DNA of 64,000 bases from Verrucomicrobiales bacterium (lineage in GTDB: Bacteria; Verrucomicrobiota; Verrucomicrobiia; Verrucomicrobiales; DEV007), in contig JARGPI010000028.1 of NCBI GenBank assembly GCA_029213005.1, forward strand, positions 31,258 through 95,257. The letters are read 5' to 3'. Below the pieces are notes generated by a model, which was not told the origin of the DNA, searched no databases, and was given only the letters and a program-made list of their open reading frames with translations. The position numbers and the translations under genes were made by a program. This document shows, in pieces, positions 8,758 to 18,093 of this stretch (the first letter of the stretch is position 1; every line of letters begins with the position of its first letter).

Positions 8758-9894
8758 CTAGGGAATTGCGGGAAGTTTTGCACCATAGTAGACCGCGCGG
8801 TAACGGGCGTCATCGAAAGCAAAATGGAGATACTTTCGATCCTGACTGACGAATCCATCGGGGTAGTTGAGGGGGCGACCGGGACCTTTGCTGGATTCCG
8901 AAACCAGAACGCGCTGGTATGGCCAGGTCTGCATGCCGTCGAAGCTGACCCAGAGGGCGAGGGGATGCCTGCCTTTTGGACTGGGGTTATGCAGCAGTGC
9001 GACCGCGTCTCCACCGAGAGGGTAGAGCGTTGCTTTTGATCCGGGATTCGGTATTTCTGTTTTACGGGCAAAGTCCGGCCAGGTTCGGCCGCCATCAGTC
9101 GATTCGGCATAGTAAAGAACCCCTCCGAGTCGATCCGCGCGGATAATCATCGCAATCCGACCATCGGCCAGCTCGACGATATTATTCTCTGCCCAGCCGT
9201 AGTAGTTGTCGTCGGGCGAAATTCGGACGTTGCCATGTTCCGTCCAGGTTTTTCCTCCATCGGAACTCATCAGCACGCCGTTGCGGGGATCGGTTGGCGG
9301 AGACATGCGACGCCCGTTCGATATATTCCGGGTCTCACCCACCCGGAGGTAATGCTGGAAAGGCAACAGAATCCGTCCGTCCCGGGTTTCGATGTGATTG
9401 CGGATAAATGTTCGATCTTTCAGTCGTCCCGGGACTGGCTCGAGCGGGCTCCAGCTCCGGCAGGAATCGTCGCTGTGAGTCATCCATTCTTTCCAATCGG
9501 CGAAGGTCCCGTCGTGAGTTGCCACAAAGAGTGTGCAGCGCCCTGCGTGCACCATCAGCTCGGTGGGAACCAGCGCGGCGTTCGGATTTTTTGCCTTCAC
9601 CCCGAAATCGATCGGCTCCATGGGTGACCAGTTTTCTCCCTGATCAAGACTGCGGGAGAGGAAAACCCGATTCCGGGGCATCGGTTCGGTATCGCCCCCG
9701 CCCAGCATAATCATGACCCAGCTTCCGTCGGGCATCGGGCGCAGCGTCGTGTCGCAGGCGAGTCGGTCGGGGCTCTTGCCGTCGAAAATCAGAGTGCCAC
9801 GGTCCTCTGTCGCGTCCTGTTTGACGGGGTCGTCTACCGCAAATCCGGAGACAGCGATAAGCGAGGCCAGAAGAATACCGGGAAAAGATCTCAT
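8758..9894 (-). CDS. Sialidase-like exported glycoside hydrolase with BNR/Asp-box repeats
   Basis: 378 residues with signal peptide (LLASLIAVSGFA). At least three Asp-box motifs of the six-bladed sialidase propeller are visible: SLDQGENWS, SSDGGKTWTEHG and STDGGRTWPD. Such proteins are exo-sialidases or related enzymes acting on exported polysaccharide; in PVC bacteria many have unproven activity. Arg residues that could form the substrate carboxylate triad occur early (SPDRLACDTTLRPMPDGSW, FIRNHIETRDGRILLPF), but I cannot confirm their geometry. It follows the glycosyltransferase gene on the same strand with a gap of about 64 bp. Confidence 0.82.
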   Translation of the reverse strand: MRSFPGILLASLIAVSGFAVDDPVKQDATEDRGTLIFDGKSPDRLACDTTLRPMPDGSWVMIMLGGGDTEPMPRNRVFLSRSLDQGENWSPMEPIDFGVKAKNPNAALVPTELMVHAGRCTLFVATHDGTFADWKEWMTHSDDSCRSWSPLEPVPGRLKDRTFIRNHIETRDGRILLPFQHYLRVGETRNISNGRRMSPPTDPRNGVLMSSDGGKTWTEHGNVRISPDDNYYGWAENNIVELADGRIAMIIRADRLGGVLYYAESTDGGRTWPDFARKTEIPNPGSKATLYPLGGDAVALLHNPSPKGRHPLALWVSFDGMQTWPYQRVLVSESSKGPGRPLNYPDGFVSQDRKYLHFAFDDARYRAVYYGAKLPAIP

Positions 9895-9958
9895 CGCTCA
9901 CCCTTTGTCGAAAGAGCGATGCAATCAAATCGCGGATACAGGTCCTTTTCTTTTCCGC

Positions 9959-10978
9959 TTAGACCTGCTCGGTTGTTGCCGCCGGTGCATCGTCTGCGGA
10001 ACGGACCATGGAGGTCAGATTGTGGTAGTAGGGAACGGAGAATATCGCTCCGATCAAAGCTCCGGTCCGGCCCATGAAATAAACCACATAGAATTCCAGT
10101 GCCTGAAAGGCGTGAACAGGGCCGCGAAGCTGTTTGCGGCAGTTTACTAAACTAAGCGTCAGGACCGATGCGAGACACCCGATTCCGGCGAGAGCCAGCA
10201 GCGCGCCCGGTAAAACAAAAAATATACTGAGCAATGCGCCGATTATGGTGAGTAATAAACCGATACCGAAAAGAAAGGTCGCGATCACCAATTTATCTGC
10301 GGGGTTTTTCTTTACAGTACGGAGAATGCCACGGCCATGCCATAGTTCGCGGCGGAAAAGTCCGTGAAAGGTTTTTGGATTGCCCTCGTGAGCGACAATA
10401 ATCGCCGGGTCGTGATAGACCGCTCCAGACCGACTCGCCCGGGCGCAGAGTTCTTTGTCCTCGCCTGCTTCGAGGCTGGAGTCGAACTGGCCGATTTCGT
10501 TAAAGAACGCTTTGTGAATAAAAAAATTTCCCGCCGGGACGAATTTAGCTTTTTCCTTTGAGGTGGGTTTTGCCTCCAGAGAAACCAGTAGGGATTCGAC
10601 CGGGGCCGGGTTTTCCGGGAGCACATAGCTAGCCCCGGTGATGCAGTTCTCGTCACCTAAAGATTTCAATCCCGTTTCCAGCCAGTCCGGTGTGGGTATA
10701 CAGTCGGCATCGAGAAATGCGAGCACTTCTCCGCGCGCTTCCGCTACCGCAGCGTTCCGCATCTGTGAGACGTTAACTCCGGCGAGGTCGATAATCTGAT
10801 CGACGAGCGGTCGGGCGATTTCCACGGTCTGATCCGTCGAGCCATTATCAACCAGGATCACTTCGTACTCGCTTCGGGGCGTCGTTCCGGCATGTAAAGC
10901 GCTGAGGCAGAGACCGATCCACCGCTCCTCGTTTCGGGCCGGGATTACCACGGAGATTTTTGGGGTGGCTCTGTTCAT
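9959..10978 (-). CDS. Glycosyltransferase family 2, membrane-associated
   Basis: 339 residues. The GT-A catalytic domain starts at residue 8 (ISVVIPARNEERWIGLCLSAL), with nucleotide-binding VILVDNGSTDQT and the DxD-type metal site in EVLAFLDADCIP. Further on, EAGEDKELCARASRSGA is typical of the family. The C-terminal third has two to three transmembrane segments (from about residue 232 to 300), so the enzyme sits on the inner membrane facing the cytoplasm. It is divergent from a polymerase of the O-antigen ligase type starting about 110 bp away, which suggests a shared role in surface polysaccharide synthesis; the sugar donor and acceptor cannot be told. Confidence 0.88.
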   Translation of the reverse strand: MNRATPKISVVIPARNEERWIGLCLSALHAGTTPRSEYEVILVDNGSTDQTVEIARPLVDQIIDLAGVNVSQMRNAAVAEARGEVLAFLDADCIPTPDWLETGLKSLGDENCITGASYVLPENPAPVESLLVSLEAKPTSKEKAKFVPAGNFFIHKAFFNEIGQFDSSLEAGEDKELCARASRSGAVYHDPAIIVAHEGNPKTFHGLFRRELWHGRGILRTVKKNPADKLVIATFLFGIGLLLTIIGALLSIFFVLPGALLALAGIGCLASVLTLSLVNCRKQLRGPVHAFQALEFYVVYFMGRTGALIGAIFSVPYYHNLTSMVRSADDAPAATTEQV

Positions 10979-11089
10979 CGACTAAATTCGCTGTTTCAAT
11001 CTCATTATAAGTTATAAAAACAATAATTAAATGGATTTTTAATAAAAGATCGCTAAATTCTTGGAAACGCGAATAACCCAGCTTAAACG

Positions 11090-12637
11090 ATGTTTCGTTT
11101 CTTCGTTCCCAATACACAGACAGAGGTCGATATCGATGCGCCAAAGGATAGGAGCCTTCCGCTGCTTAGAATTTTCTTTATTCTATACATGGTTTCCTTT
11201 GTCTTCGACTATAAAGCGGTCGATTTGGAATTCGGGGCGACGAGCACGGGCGGGTCTCCTTTTCAGTATGCCTACCTGGGAATCGCGATGCTGGCGGGAA
11301 TGGTCGGAACGCTCCTCGGGTTTAAGTATTTGCTAACCCGTCCGGGTGTTTTTATCGCGGGCCTCTGGTGGGGACTTACGTTGTTTGCTATCGTGGTTTC
11401 CTTTACTTCCGGTAACGAGTTGGGCCGGATTCTGCGACTTCTGATTCCTTCGTTGCTGGTGGGATTTGCGATCAATTTGACACTGATTGTCGCGAGTGCC
11501 GGGATGCGGCCGAAGGAGGCGATGCGGATCTTTTTTGTAGTCGCGGTCACCAATGTAATTTGGCGTTTTGTGTTCGGGGCCTTTCTCAGCGGCCTTTCGA
11601 TTAATGAGGCGCGGATGGGGATTCTCAGTCCGGGGATGCGCTTTCTTTTTGCGTGGTCGGCCTGCGCCTTGCTACTACGCAAAAAATTCACGCCCTGGGT
11701 GCTGGTGGGTTTCGGGGTGCCGCTCGCGGTTGCGGCACTATCAATTACCCGCTCGCTTGTACTGCCGATTGGGGCGTCTTTCGGAACGGCATTTTGCGTG
11801 ATGGGGCTGGGGATTTTCCTGAAGGTCTATGACATCAAACATGCGATCCGGAAGGTCGGCGCTCTGTTCGGTTTTGGAATTGCCTGTTTGTTTATTATTG
11901 TGATTGCGGCGATAGCGGTGCCCAGCATGGCGCAACGCTGGGAGCAGCGGCTTTTCGATAACCGGGGTTCGGGCGATAATGTTCGGGGGGAAACCACCGA
12001 GGATTTGTCGACCCTGATGCGAAAAGCTGAGGCCAAGTCGATGTGGGACATTCTGGCGAAAGATCCCCATACATTTATCTATGGAAAAGGGCTCGGTGCC
12101 AGCTATTACTGGGACGAGACTTTTTATCCCGAGTTGTTTCTGGTTTACCCGGAGGACCGTCATCAATTCCCGCTCGATATCTATAGTGCGGGGCACAGTA
12201 TTTGGACCTACACCTTATTTTCGCGGGGCTTTGTCGGGGTATTCCTGCTCCTGCTTTCATTTTTCGTCTGTATGGGGATGAGTTTGCATACCTTTTACCT
12301 CAACAGCCGAACCGTGGCGGGGAAACGATCTCCCGATATCTTTCTGGTGGCGTTTCCGTTTGTCGCGATGTGGGCGGTTCTCAGCGAGAGTATCACGCTC
12401 AATCCCTTCGATGAACGGTATACCGGCGTGTTGTATGGTTTTATTCTCGCTTTTCCCCAGTTTTTCTACAATCGGATTTGCTACCTTCGTTTTCGAGAAG
12501 AGCGGACCTTCAGCGCACCGCAAATGATTATTGATCAGGACTTGATCGATAGTGACGAGGAGCTGGTAAATGATTACGGGCTCAATGCGGGCGCCAGTTT
12601 TCCGCAGAAGCAGGGCCACGGAAAAGCTTTTACCTAG
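11090..12637 (+). CDS. O-antigen ligase/polymerase-like integral membrane protein
   Basis: 515 residues, about ten to twelve transmembrane helices. A large loop near residues 285-370 (AQRWEQRLFDNRGSG... through GLGASYYWDE) separates the N- and C-terminal helices, the layout of Wzy/WaaL-type enzymes that polymerise or ligate polysaccharide at the periplasmic face. Sequence in this family is poorly conserved, so the call rests on topology, the G-x-GLG-x-Y loop motif and the divergent glycosyltransferase neighbour. The C-terminal tail is acidic and soluble. Its last 4 bp overlap the 3' end of convergent glcF. Confidence 0.72.
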   Translation: MFRFFVPNTQTEVDIDAPKDRSLPLLRIFFILYMVSFVFDYKAVDLEFGATSTGGSPFQYAYLGIAMLAGMVGTLLGFKYLLTRPGVFIAGLWWGLTLFAIVVSFTSGNELGRILRLLIPSLLVGFAINLTLIVASAGMRPKEAMRIFFVVAVTNVIWRFVFGAFLSGLSINEARMGILSPGMRFLFAWSACALLLRKKFTPWVLVGFGVPLAVAALSITRSLVLPIGASFGTAFCVMGLGIFLKVYDIKHAIRKVGALFGFGIACLFIIVIAAIAVPSMAQRWEQRLFDNRGSGDNVRGETTEDLSTLMRKAEAKSMWDILAKDPHTFIYGKGLGASYYWDETFYPELFLVYPEDRHQFPLDIYSAGHSIWTYTLFSRGFVGVFLLLLSFFVCMGMSLHTFYLNSRTVAGKRSPDIFLVAFPFVAMWAVLSESITLNPFDERYTGVLYGFILAFPQFFYNRICYLRFREERTFSAPQMIIDQDLIDSDEELVNDYGLNAGASFPQKQGHGKAFT

Positions 12638-13935
12638 GAGAAACTTTCGCGATAGGCTTTTGCCAGCAGGGAAACCGGTTGATCCACGGTAATGGGGAGG
12701 CCGAGTGAATTCAGCCCGCCCTGAATTTGAAGGTGGCAACCGGGATTGGAGGTCACGACGCACTCCGCCCCGGTGGTTTTGATCGATTCGAGTTTGCGGT
12801 CGAGAACGCGGGCGCTTTCTTCGGGTTGGAGAACATTGTAGATACCGGCGCTTCCACAGCAGGTATCGGAATTGGGTAGCTCGATTCTCTCGCAATCGGG
12901 CAGGGCATCGAGAATCTCTCTCGGTGCCTGTTTGATTCCCTGACCATGACAGAGATGGCAGGACTCATGGTAGGTCAAACGATGCTTCTCTCCGCCGCGG
13001 CTGCCGGGAATCTCAAAGCCCGTTTCGACGAGGAATTCATGGATGTCCTTCACTTTTTGATCCCATTGCCGGGCTTTTTCCGTGCCCATCAGAGAATGGT
13101 AATGTTTGAGGTGCGAACCGCAGCCTCCGGCGTTGGTGATGATGGCATCGAGAGAGAAGAATTCCCGCTCAAATTGATTCATGAGATTTTCCCCGGTCTT
13201 CAATGCGAGGCCCGGTGCTCCGTTATGAGCATGGATCGAGCCGCAGCAGGACTGGCTTTTCGGAGTGAATACGGACCAGCCATTGTGTAGTAACACATCG
13301 ACGGTGTCGCGATTGACATCCGAAAACGCGAGTGATTGTACGCAACCGGAAAGGACCCCGACTTTTCCCCGTCTCGCGACACCCTCGGGCGGATGCTCCC
13401 AGGTATCGATACATTCATCGGAAAATTCGCGATTCATCCGCGGGGCCTGTGGCTCGAGACGTCCGATCGATTTCCCGAGTAAGTAGGGCAATTTTAATGC
13501 CCGGACAAATTCATCGAGCCCGGTTTGCTGGTAGATCCGGAGGAGGTGTCCGAGAAACTGGAGCCGGTTCGGATAGAGAAAGACTTTGTCGAGAAGTAGA
13601 AATCGGAGGAGGCGTCTTTTTGTGGTTCCGATATTTGGATTGGCCTCTGTTTCAGCGCGTGCGGTTTCGAACATGGTGGTGTAGTCCACCCCGGCAGGGC
13701 AGGCCGTGGTGCAGGCGAGGCAGCCGAGACAGTAATTCATTTCATCGGCAAGCTCCTGACCGACTTCGAGATTCCCGTCGGCGACGGCACGCATCAAAGC
13801 AATCCGGCCCCGGGGGCTGTTCCGCTCTCGCTTGGTCGAGACGTAGGTGGGGCAGGTCGGGAGGCACATGCCGCAATGCATACATTGCTGCAGCACGGAG
13901 TAGTCGAGATCTTTGAGTTGTTTCGTTGCACTCAT
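12634..13935 (-). CDS. glcF: Glycolate (or lactate) oxidase iron-sulfur subunit GlcF
   Basis: 433 residues. The N-terminal ferredoxin-like domain has two 4Fe-4S motifs, CMHCGMCLPTCPTY and CLGCLACTTACPAG. Two CCG-type cysteine-rich domains follow (QSCCGSIHAHNG and SDTCCGSAGIYNV, each preceded by further conserved Cys). It passes electrons from the flavin subunit to the respiratory chain at the inner membrane. The start codon overlaps the glcD stop by 4 bp (ATGA), so the two are translationally coupled. There is no glcE gene between them, as in many two-subunit glycolate or D-lactate oxidases, so the substrate is not fixed by sequence. Confidence 0.92.
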   Translation of the reverse strand: MSATKQLKDLDYSVLQQCMHCGMCLPTCPTYVSTKRERNSPRGRIALMRAVADGNLEVGQELADEMNYCLGCLACTTACPAGVDYTTMFETARAETEANPNIGTTKRRLLRFLLLDKVFLYPNRLQFLGHLLRIYQQTGLDEFVRALKLPYLLGKSIGRLEPQAPRMNREFSDECIDTWEHPPEGVARRGKVGVLSGCVQSLAFSDVNRDTVDVLLHNGWSVFTPKSQSCCGSIHAHNGAPGLALKTGENLMNQFEREFFSLDAIITNAGGCGSHLKHYHSLMGTEKARQWDQKVKDIHEFLVETGFEIPGSRGGEKHRLTYHESCHLCHGQGIKQAPREILDALPDCERIELPNSDTCCGSAGIYNVLQPEESARVLDRKLESIKTTGAECVVTSNPGCHLQIQGGLNSLGLPITVDQPVSLLAKAYRESFS

Positions 13936-15311
13936 GCGGGATCAAAAATCTTTCCGGGATTGAGGCGGTTATCGGGATCGAGGGACTGTTTTACGAGTTT
14001 GAGCATCGCAAAACTGGCATCGTCGAACTGACGGGGCAGGTATTCTTTTTTGGCGAGCCCGACCCCGTGTTCCCCGGTGATGGTTCCGCCGAGCCGGATC
14101 GTTTCATCGACGATTTCCGAGAGAGCTTCGTGGACGCGGTGCATTTCCTCGCGGTCCTTTTCATCGGTTAAGAAGGTCGGATGCAGGTTCCCGTCGCCCA
14201 TGTGGCCGAAGGTTCCGACCTGGAGTCGGTATTTTTCGGCAGTTTGATTGACGAAGGTCACCATCTTTGCGAGTTCACTTCGCGGAACAGTGACGTCTTC
14301 CAGAATGGTGGTGGGCCGAACCCGGGCCAGCGCGGAAAAGGCCTGCCGACGGGCGGAGGCGAGTTTGGCGGCTTCCGCTTCGGTGGCGGCGATCTTCACA
14401 TCGTCAGCGCCCCGTTCCCGACAGATTAACTCCATCGCAGCGGCTTCTTCGTCGACGGCGTCGGGATGCCCGTCCGTTTCGATCAGGAGAACGGCGGCAG
14501 CTTCGATGGGAAGACCGATTTTACAGTAATCCTCGACGCACTTGAGGGTGACCTGATCGATAAATTCGAGTGTGCAGGGAATGATCTGCGCGGCAATGAT
14601 CGAGGAAACAGCTTCGGCAGCGGCTTCCATCGTGGAAAAAGTCGCGAGCAGGGTTTTCCGAGCTTTGGGACGGGGGACAAGCTTCAAAAGGACTTCGGTG
14701 ATGATTCCGAGGGTGCCCTCCGAGCCGATGAAAAGGTCTTTCATCGAATAACCGGCCACATCCTTGACGCAGGCATTGCCGAGCCGGGCGGTTTCGCCAT
14801 TGGCCTGGACGACTTCCAGCCCCATCACGTAGTCGCGAGTGACGCCGTATTTCAAACCGCGCAGTCCGCCGCTGTTTTCGGCGACATTTCCTCCGATCGT
14901 GGAAATTTTCATAGAACCGGGATCGGGCGGGTAGAAAAGGCCGTGAGCGAGCGCCGCTTCGTCGATATCCTTGGTGATGACTCCGGGTTGGACGCGGATC
15001 GTGAGATTGGCGGGATCGATTTTTATGATCTGGTCGAGCCGCACCAGACAGATCACAAGCGCGCCTGCCATGGGGACACTGCCACCACTCAATCCGGTGC
15101 CGGATCCGCGGGTGACGATCGGTAGATTTTGGTTCGCCGCCTCTTTCACGCAAGCCGCGACCTGAGCGGTATCGGCAGGGAAAATTACGGCGGCGGGGAG
15201 TTGCTTCAGCTCAGCAGTTCCATCGAATCCATACGGTATCAAATCCACGGTCTTCGTGAGGACCTGATCCTTTCCCACAATATTCTCAAAGGGTGACGCG
15301 TTAAAGGGCAT
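13932..15311 (-). CDS. glcD: FAD-binding glycolate (or D-lactate) oxidase subunit GlcD
   Basis: About 459 residues. The FAD_binding_4 (PCMH) domain is at the N-terminus: PAAVIFPADTAQVAACVKEA, then the FAD pyrophosphate loop VTRGSGTGLSGGSVP. The FAD-linked oxidase C-terminal domain follows, with GHMGDGNLHP and the terminal GEHGVGLAKKEYL motif. It oxidises a 2-hydroxy acid to the 2-oxo acid. The open frame extends to 15404, but that extension passes through the paired dyad repeat at 15367-15405; ATG at 15311 (MPFNASPFENIVG) gives the family's normal N-terminus. glcF follows with a 4-bp overlap. Confidence 0.92.
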   Translation of the reverse strand: MPFNASPFENIVGKDQVLTKTVDLIPYGFDGTAELKQLPAAVIFPADTAQVAACVKEAANQNLPIVTRGSGTGLSGGSVPMAGALVICLVRLDQIIKIDPANLTIRVQPGVITKDIDEAALAHGLFYPPDPGSMKISTIGGNVAENSGGLRGLKYGVTRDYVMGLEVVQANGETARLGNACVKDVAGYSMKDLFIGSEGTLGIITEVLLKLVPRPKARKTLLATFSTMEAAAEAVSSIIAAQIIPCTLEFIDQVTLKCVEDYCKIGLPIEAAAVLLIETDGHPDAVDEEAAAMELICRERGADDVKIAATEAEAAKLASARRQAFSALARVRPTTILEDVTVPRSELAKMVTFVNQTAEKYRLQVGTFGHMGDGNLHPTFLTDEKDREEMHRVHEALSEIVDETIRLGGTITGEHGVGLAKKEYLPRQFDDASFAMLKLVKQSLDPDNRLNPGKIFDPA

Positions 15312-15366
15312 GTCCCGAAAGATGGATGAAGCCCGATTGAAGGTCCACCTTCTTTTTCCGCCATGC

Positions 15367-15405
15367 CTGGTACAGGGAACAATCTGAGACTGTACAGGGT
15401 ACAAT
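15367..15405. repeat. Paired 17-bp dyad repeat, locus 2 (same orientation)
   Basis: A worn copy, CTGGTACAGGGAACAAT at 15367-15383, and a good copy, ACTGTACAGGGTACAAT at 15389-15405, again start 22 bp apart with a 5-bp spacer. The pair lies between divergent glcD and plsY. Confidence 0.88.
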
Positions 15406-15474
15406 CTGATGGCTATTTAATAACATCACTTTGCTGGACAGATCCTCAACCTTCATTAAACATACTGAAACGTT

Positions 15475-16116
15475 ATGCCCGACTTCTCAGACCCTTTGAA
15501 CTGGCTTTGCATCCTGCTTGGATACCTTATTGGAGCCACTCCCTTCGGCCTTATCGCCGGAAAGATGAAGGGCATTGATATCCGTCAGCACGGAAGCGGG
15601 AATATCGGCGCGACCAACGTCCTGCGGACCCTGGGCAAACCGGTCGGGATCACGGTCCTCATTCTGGATATCCTGAAGGGCATGATTCCGGTGATCATTT
15701 CGATGTGGCTTTCGGACAACACGATCGTCCATATCGCCACGGCGATTGCAACCATCCTGGGACATAACTTCACTTTCTGGCTGAAATTTAAAGGCGGGAA
15801 AGGCATCGCCACAACAGCCGGAGCGATGATTCTTCTGATCCCGATCCCGGCGGTGGTTTCGATTTTGTCCTGGATCATTTTCTTTAAAGTGACCCGCTAT
15901 GTGTCGATCGGCTCGATTGCCGCAGCTCTGGCGCTCCCGATTGTAGGGACGATCCAGGCGATCGTAACCGGGGACTGGAACCGACCGATTTTGATATTCT
16001 GCACTGTGCTCTGTGTCATGGCGATCTGGAAACACCGGGGTAACATTCAGCGCCTCATGAAGGGAGAGGAACCGAGGTTTCAAAAGAAAAGTGAAAAGAA
16101 GGAGAAATTGAGTTGA
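15475..16116 (+). CDS. plsY: Acyl-phosphate:glycerol-3-phosphate acyltransferase PlsY
   Basis: 213 residues, multipass inner-membrane enzyme that makes lysophosphatidate from acyl phosphate and glycerol-3-phosphate. The conserved cytoplasmic motifs are visible: IGATPFGLI..., the Gly-rich HGSGNIGATNVLRTLGK, and FKGGKGIATTAGAM. Length is normal. The next gene, gpsA, makes its substrate, a common plsY-gpsA arrangement. The basic C-terminal tail (QKKSEKKEK) is longer than in many homologues. Confidence 0.95.
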   Translation: MPDFSDPLNWLCILLGYLIGATPFGLIAGKMKGIDIRQHGSGNIGATNVLRTLGKPVGITVLILDILKGMIPVIISMWLSDNTIVHIATAIATILGHNFTFWLKFKGGKGIATTAGAMILLIPIPAVVSILSWIIFFKVTRYVSIGSIAAALALPIVGTIQAIVTGDWNRPILIFCTVLCVMAIWKHRGNIQRLMKGEEPRFQKKSEKKEKLS

Positions 16117-16180
16117 TCAAAGTGCTGGTCTTTTCCGATGCTTTATGGCAATTGAGACCATTTTTTCTCCAAATTCGATA

Positions 16181-17176
16181 ATGAAAGAAGCAGCTATTTT
16201 GGGAACAGGAAGTTGGGGCACCGCTCTGGGAGTGGTCCTCGCCGATCGGGGGCTGGATGTCCTGATGTACGGGAACAACAAGGATTGTGCTGCCGACATT
16301 AACGATAATTCGCAGAATTCCTATTATCTTCCCGGAATGGACCTGCCGAAAAACATGTCGGCTACGGTGGATATGAAAGATGTGGCGGACAAACCGCTCA
16401 TTCTTCTCGTGGTTCCGTCTCAGGTTGCGAGATCGGTCCTCAAACAGCTCAAGGAGGTCGGCATTCCGGAGGAGACGATTATTTTAACCTGCAACAAAGG
16501 GATCGATCCCGAATCCGGAAAATTGATGCAGGCAACGGTGAAAGAGTTTTTCCCGGAGAATCCGACTGCCGTTTTAGCCGGCCCCAGCCACGCGGAGGAA
16601 GTGGCGTCTCGAAAGGCCACCGCCGCAGTAATAGGCAGTGTCGATGAGGATTTGTCCGCGAAGATTCAGGAGATTTTCACGCTCCCTTACTTCCGCACCT
16701 ACACCAGTACCGATGTGATCGGAATCGAGATCGGTGGCGTGGTTAAAAACATTTTTGCAATCGCGGCAGGTACCGCCGATGGGCTCGGCCTCGGGGATAA
16801 CTCGAAGGCAGCACTCGTGACGCGGGGACTCGCCGAGATGACCCGTCTCGGCATGGCGATGGGCGGAAAAAGAGAGACCTTTCAAGGGCTCAGCGGGATC
16901 GGCGATCTCATCGTGACCTGCTACAGCCTCCACAGCCGGAATAACCGGGTGGGACGTCTCCTCGGGCAGGGAAAAACGCTGCAGGAAGCGATCGCTGAAC
17001 TGAATCAGGTCGCAGAGGGAGTTCCCAACGCTAAAAACGCCTACGAACTGGCTCGGAAGCTCAATGTGAGAACCCCGCTGATCGATGAAGCCTACGAAGT
17101 TCTCTACAAAGACAAGCCCTGTGCGCAGGCGCTCAAAGAATTATTGAGTCGAAATCCGCGAAGTGAGGCGGATTGA
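16181..17176 (+). CDS. gpsA: NAD(P)-dependent glycerol-3-phosphate dehydrogenase
   Basis: About 331 residues from ATG 16181 (MKEAAILGTGSWGTALG), which places the Rossmann GxGSWGTAL motif at the normal position; ATG 16145 would add twelve residues and has no better ribosome site. The enzyme reduces dihydroxyacetone phosphate to sn-glycerol-3-phosphate, the substrate of PlsY encoded upstream. Other family blocks are FLAGPSHAEEVA-like AVLAGPSHAEEVASRK, GVVKNIFAIAAGTADGLGLGDNSKAALVTRG with the catalytic Lys, and GLSGIGDLIVTCYS followed by SRNNRVGRLLGQG. Spacing to plsY is 64 bp, likely one transcript. Confidence 0.95.
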   Translation: MKEAAILGTGSWGTALGVVLADRGLDVLMYGNNKDCAADINDNSQNSYYLPGMDLPKNMSATVDMKDVADKPLILLVVPSQVARSVLKQLKEVGIPEETIILTCNKGIDPESGKLMQATVKEFFPENPTAVLAGPSHAEEVASRKATAAVIGSVDEDLSAKIQEIFTLPYFRTYTSTDVIGIEIGGVVKNIFAIAAGTADGLGLGDNSKAALVTRGLAEMTRLGMAMGGKRETFQGLSGIGDLIVTCYSLHSRNNRVGRLLGQGKTLQEAIAELNQVAEGVPNAKNAYELARKLNVRTPLIDEAYEVLYKDKPCAQALKELLSRNPRSEAD

Positions 17177-17207
17177 TCGTCTAACTTGATACCCAATCCT
17201 ATTTCCC

Positions 17208-17945
17208 GTGAATTATTGTCATCTCAAAGCCCTGTTAATCGCCTTTGTTCTCCTGTTCGGAGTCTGGGGCGGTGACACCGTGCAGGCCGGGGAATGGCGG
17301 ACCTTCGATGGAAAAATCATCGATGCCGAGGCGGTGGAATTCGATTTCGCGACCAAAATGGTCATGATGGAGAACCCTGAAACGAAGGGGCGCGCCAATT
17401 ACAGCACGCGGGATCTCGATTTCTCCAGTCGGCGGAAATTGTTCCTTTCCCCCGTTTTTCACCGCAGTTTTCCGGAGGGATCTTTCTGGTCAAAAGAGAA
17501 AATGTGGCTCATCGGCATCGCTATTCTTTCTCCGGTGGTCCTGCTCGTCGCCGGAATGTGGCTGGCCGGCCTGTTTATTGCCAAGCGATTCAATCCTTTC
17601 AGTGCGATTGGAGCTTTTCTGGGCAGTTGGGTTGCCGGGGTGATTCTGATCATCTGCTACTTCGTTTTCGCCCAGAAGGGGAACTACGGAATGGGGATTA
17701 TCTATTTCGGGATCGTACTATCCGCTCTCATTATGGCGTTGTTTATCTCGGCGATGTACCGGACAACCTTCATCAGAGGGATACTGATATTTTTCGGTCA
17801 CCTCGTTTTTGCCGCTCTTCTCGGCTACATCCTCCTCTACGGAATGGATAAACTTCTGCCGCCGGATCAGGTCAGCGCCTTCTGGCAAAAATGGGTATTT
17901 ATGCCCACCGGGTTGCTCGAAGGGCCCCCGCGTCAGGGCTACTGA
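17208..17945 (+). CDS. Exported/membrane protein with SHD1-like domain, unknown function
   Basis: 245 residues from a GTG start 31 bp after gpsA. Residues 1-27 look like a signal peptide or anchor (LLIAFVLLFGVWGGDTVQAGEW). Residues 28-75 (WRTFDGKIIDAEAVEFDFA... STRDLDFSSRRKL) match the small SLA1-homology-like SHD1 fold common in exported PVC proteins. The rest holds four to five transmembrane segments (about residues 97-120, 125-150, 157-178, 184-210). The likely layout is a periplasmic SHD1 module on a membrane core. No enzyme motif was recognised. Position after plsY-gpsA hints at an envelope role, which is inference only. Confidence 0.7.
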   Translation: MNYCHLKALLIAFVLLFGVWGGDTVQAGEWRTFDGKIIDAEAVEFDFATKMVMMENPETKGRANYSTRDLDFSSRRKLFLSPVFHRSFPEGSFWSKEKMWLIGIAILSPVVLLVAGMWLAGLFIAKRFNPFSAIGAFLGSWVAGVILIICYFVFAQKGNYGMGIIYFGIVLSALIMALFISAMYRTTFIRGILIFFGHLVFAALLGYILLYGMDKLLPPDQVSAFWQKWVFMPTGLLEGPPRQGY

Positions 17946-17983
17946 CCTCCCCCCCGGACAGGTCGTTCCGGAGACGTAAAAAA

Positions 17984-18024
17984 GTAATTTTATAGCGAAT
18001 TACTATAACTATGGTAAATTTTAC
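17984..18024. promoter_or_regulatory. AT-rich dyads upstream of the PepSY/SPOR-like gene
   Basis: The 148-bp gap before the next gene turns abruptly AT-rich. It holds GTAATT/AATTAC arms (17984-17989 and 17998-18003) and a second small dyad GTAAA-T-TTTAC (18014-18024). This could be an operator or promoter region, but no clear -35/-10 pair could be fixed. Confidence 0.3.
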
Positions 18025-18093
18025 TATTAAGCAATGCTTCAACTATAGGTTTTATAGCTGTGCGATGTTTGATAGCCCAATTCCTCCAAAGTT

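Noticed and set aside
5698..12637. Anti-phage defence island around the CHAT protein
   Set aside because: The CHAT protein is exported and its neighbours are a sialidase-like enzyme, a glycosyltransferase and a polymerase; no nuclease, reverse transcriptase or cyclase is near.
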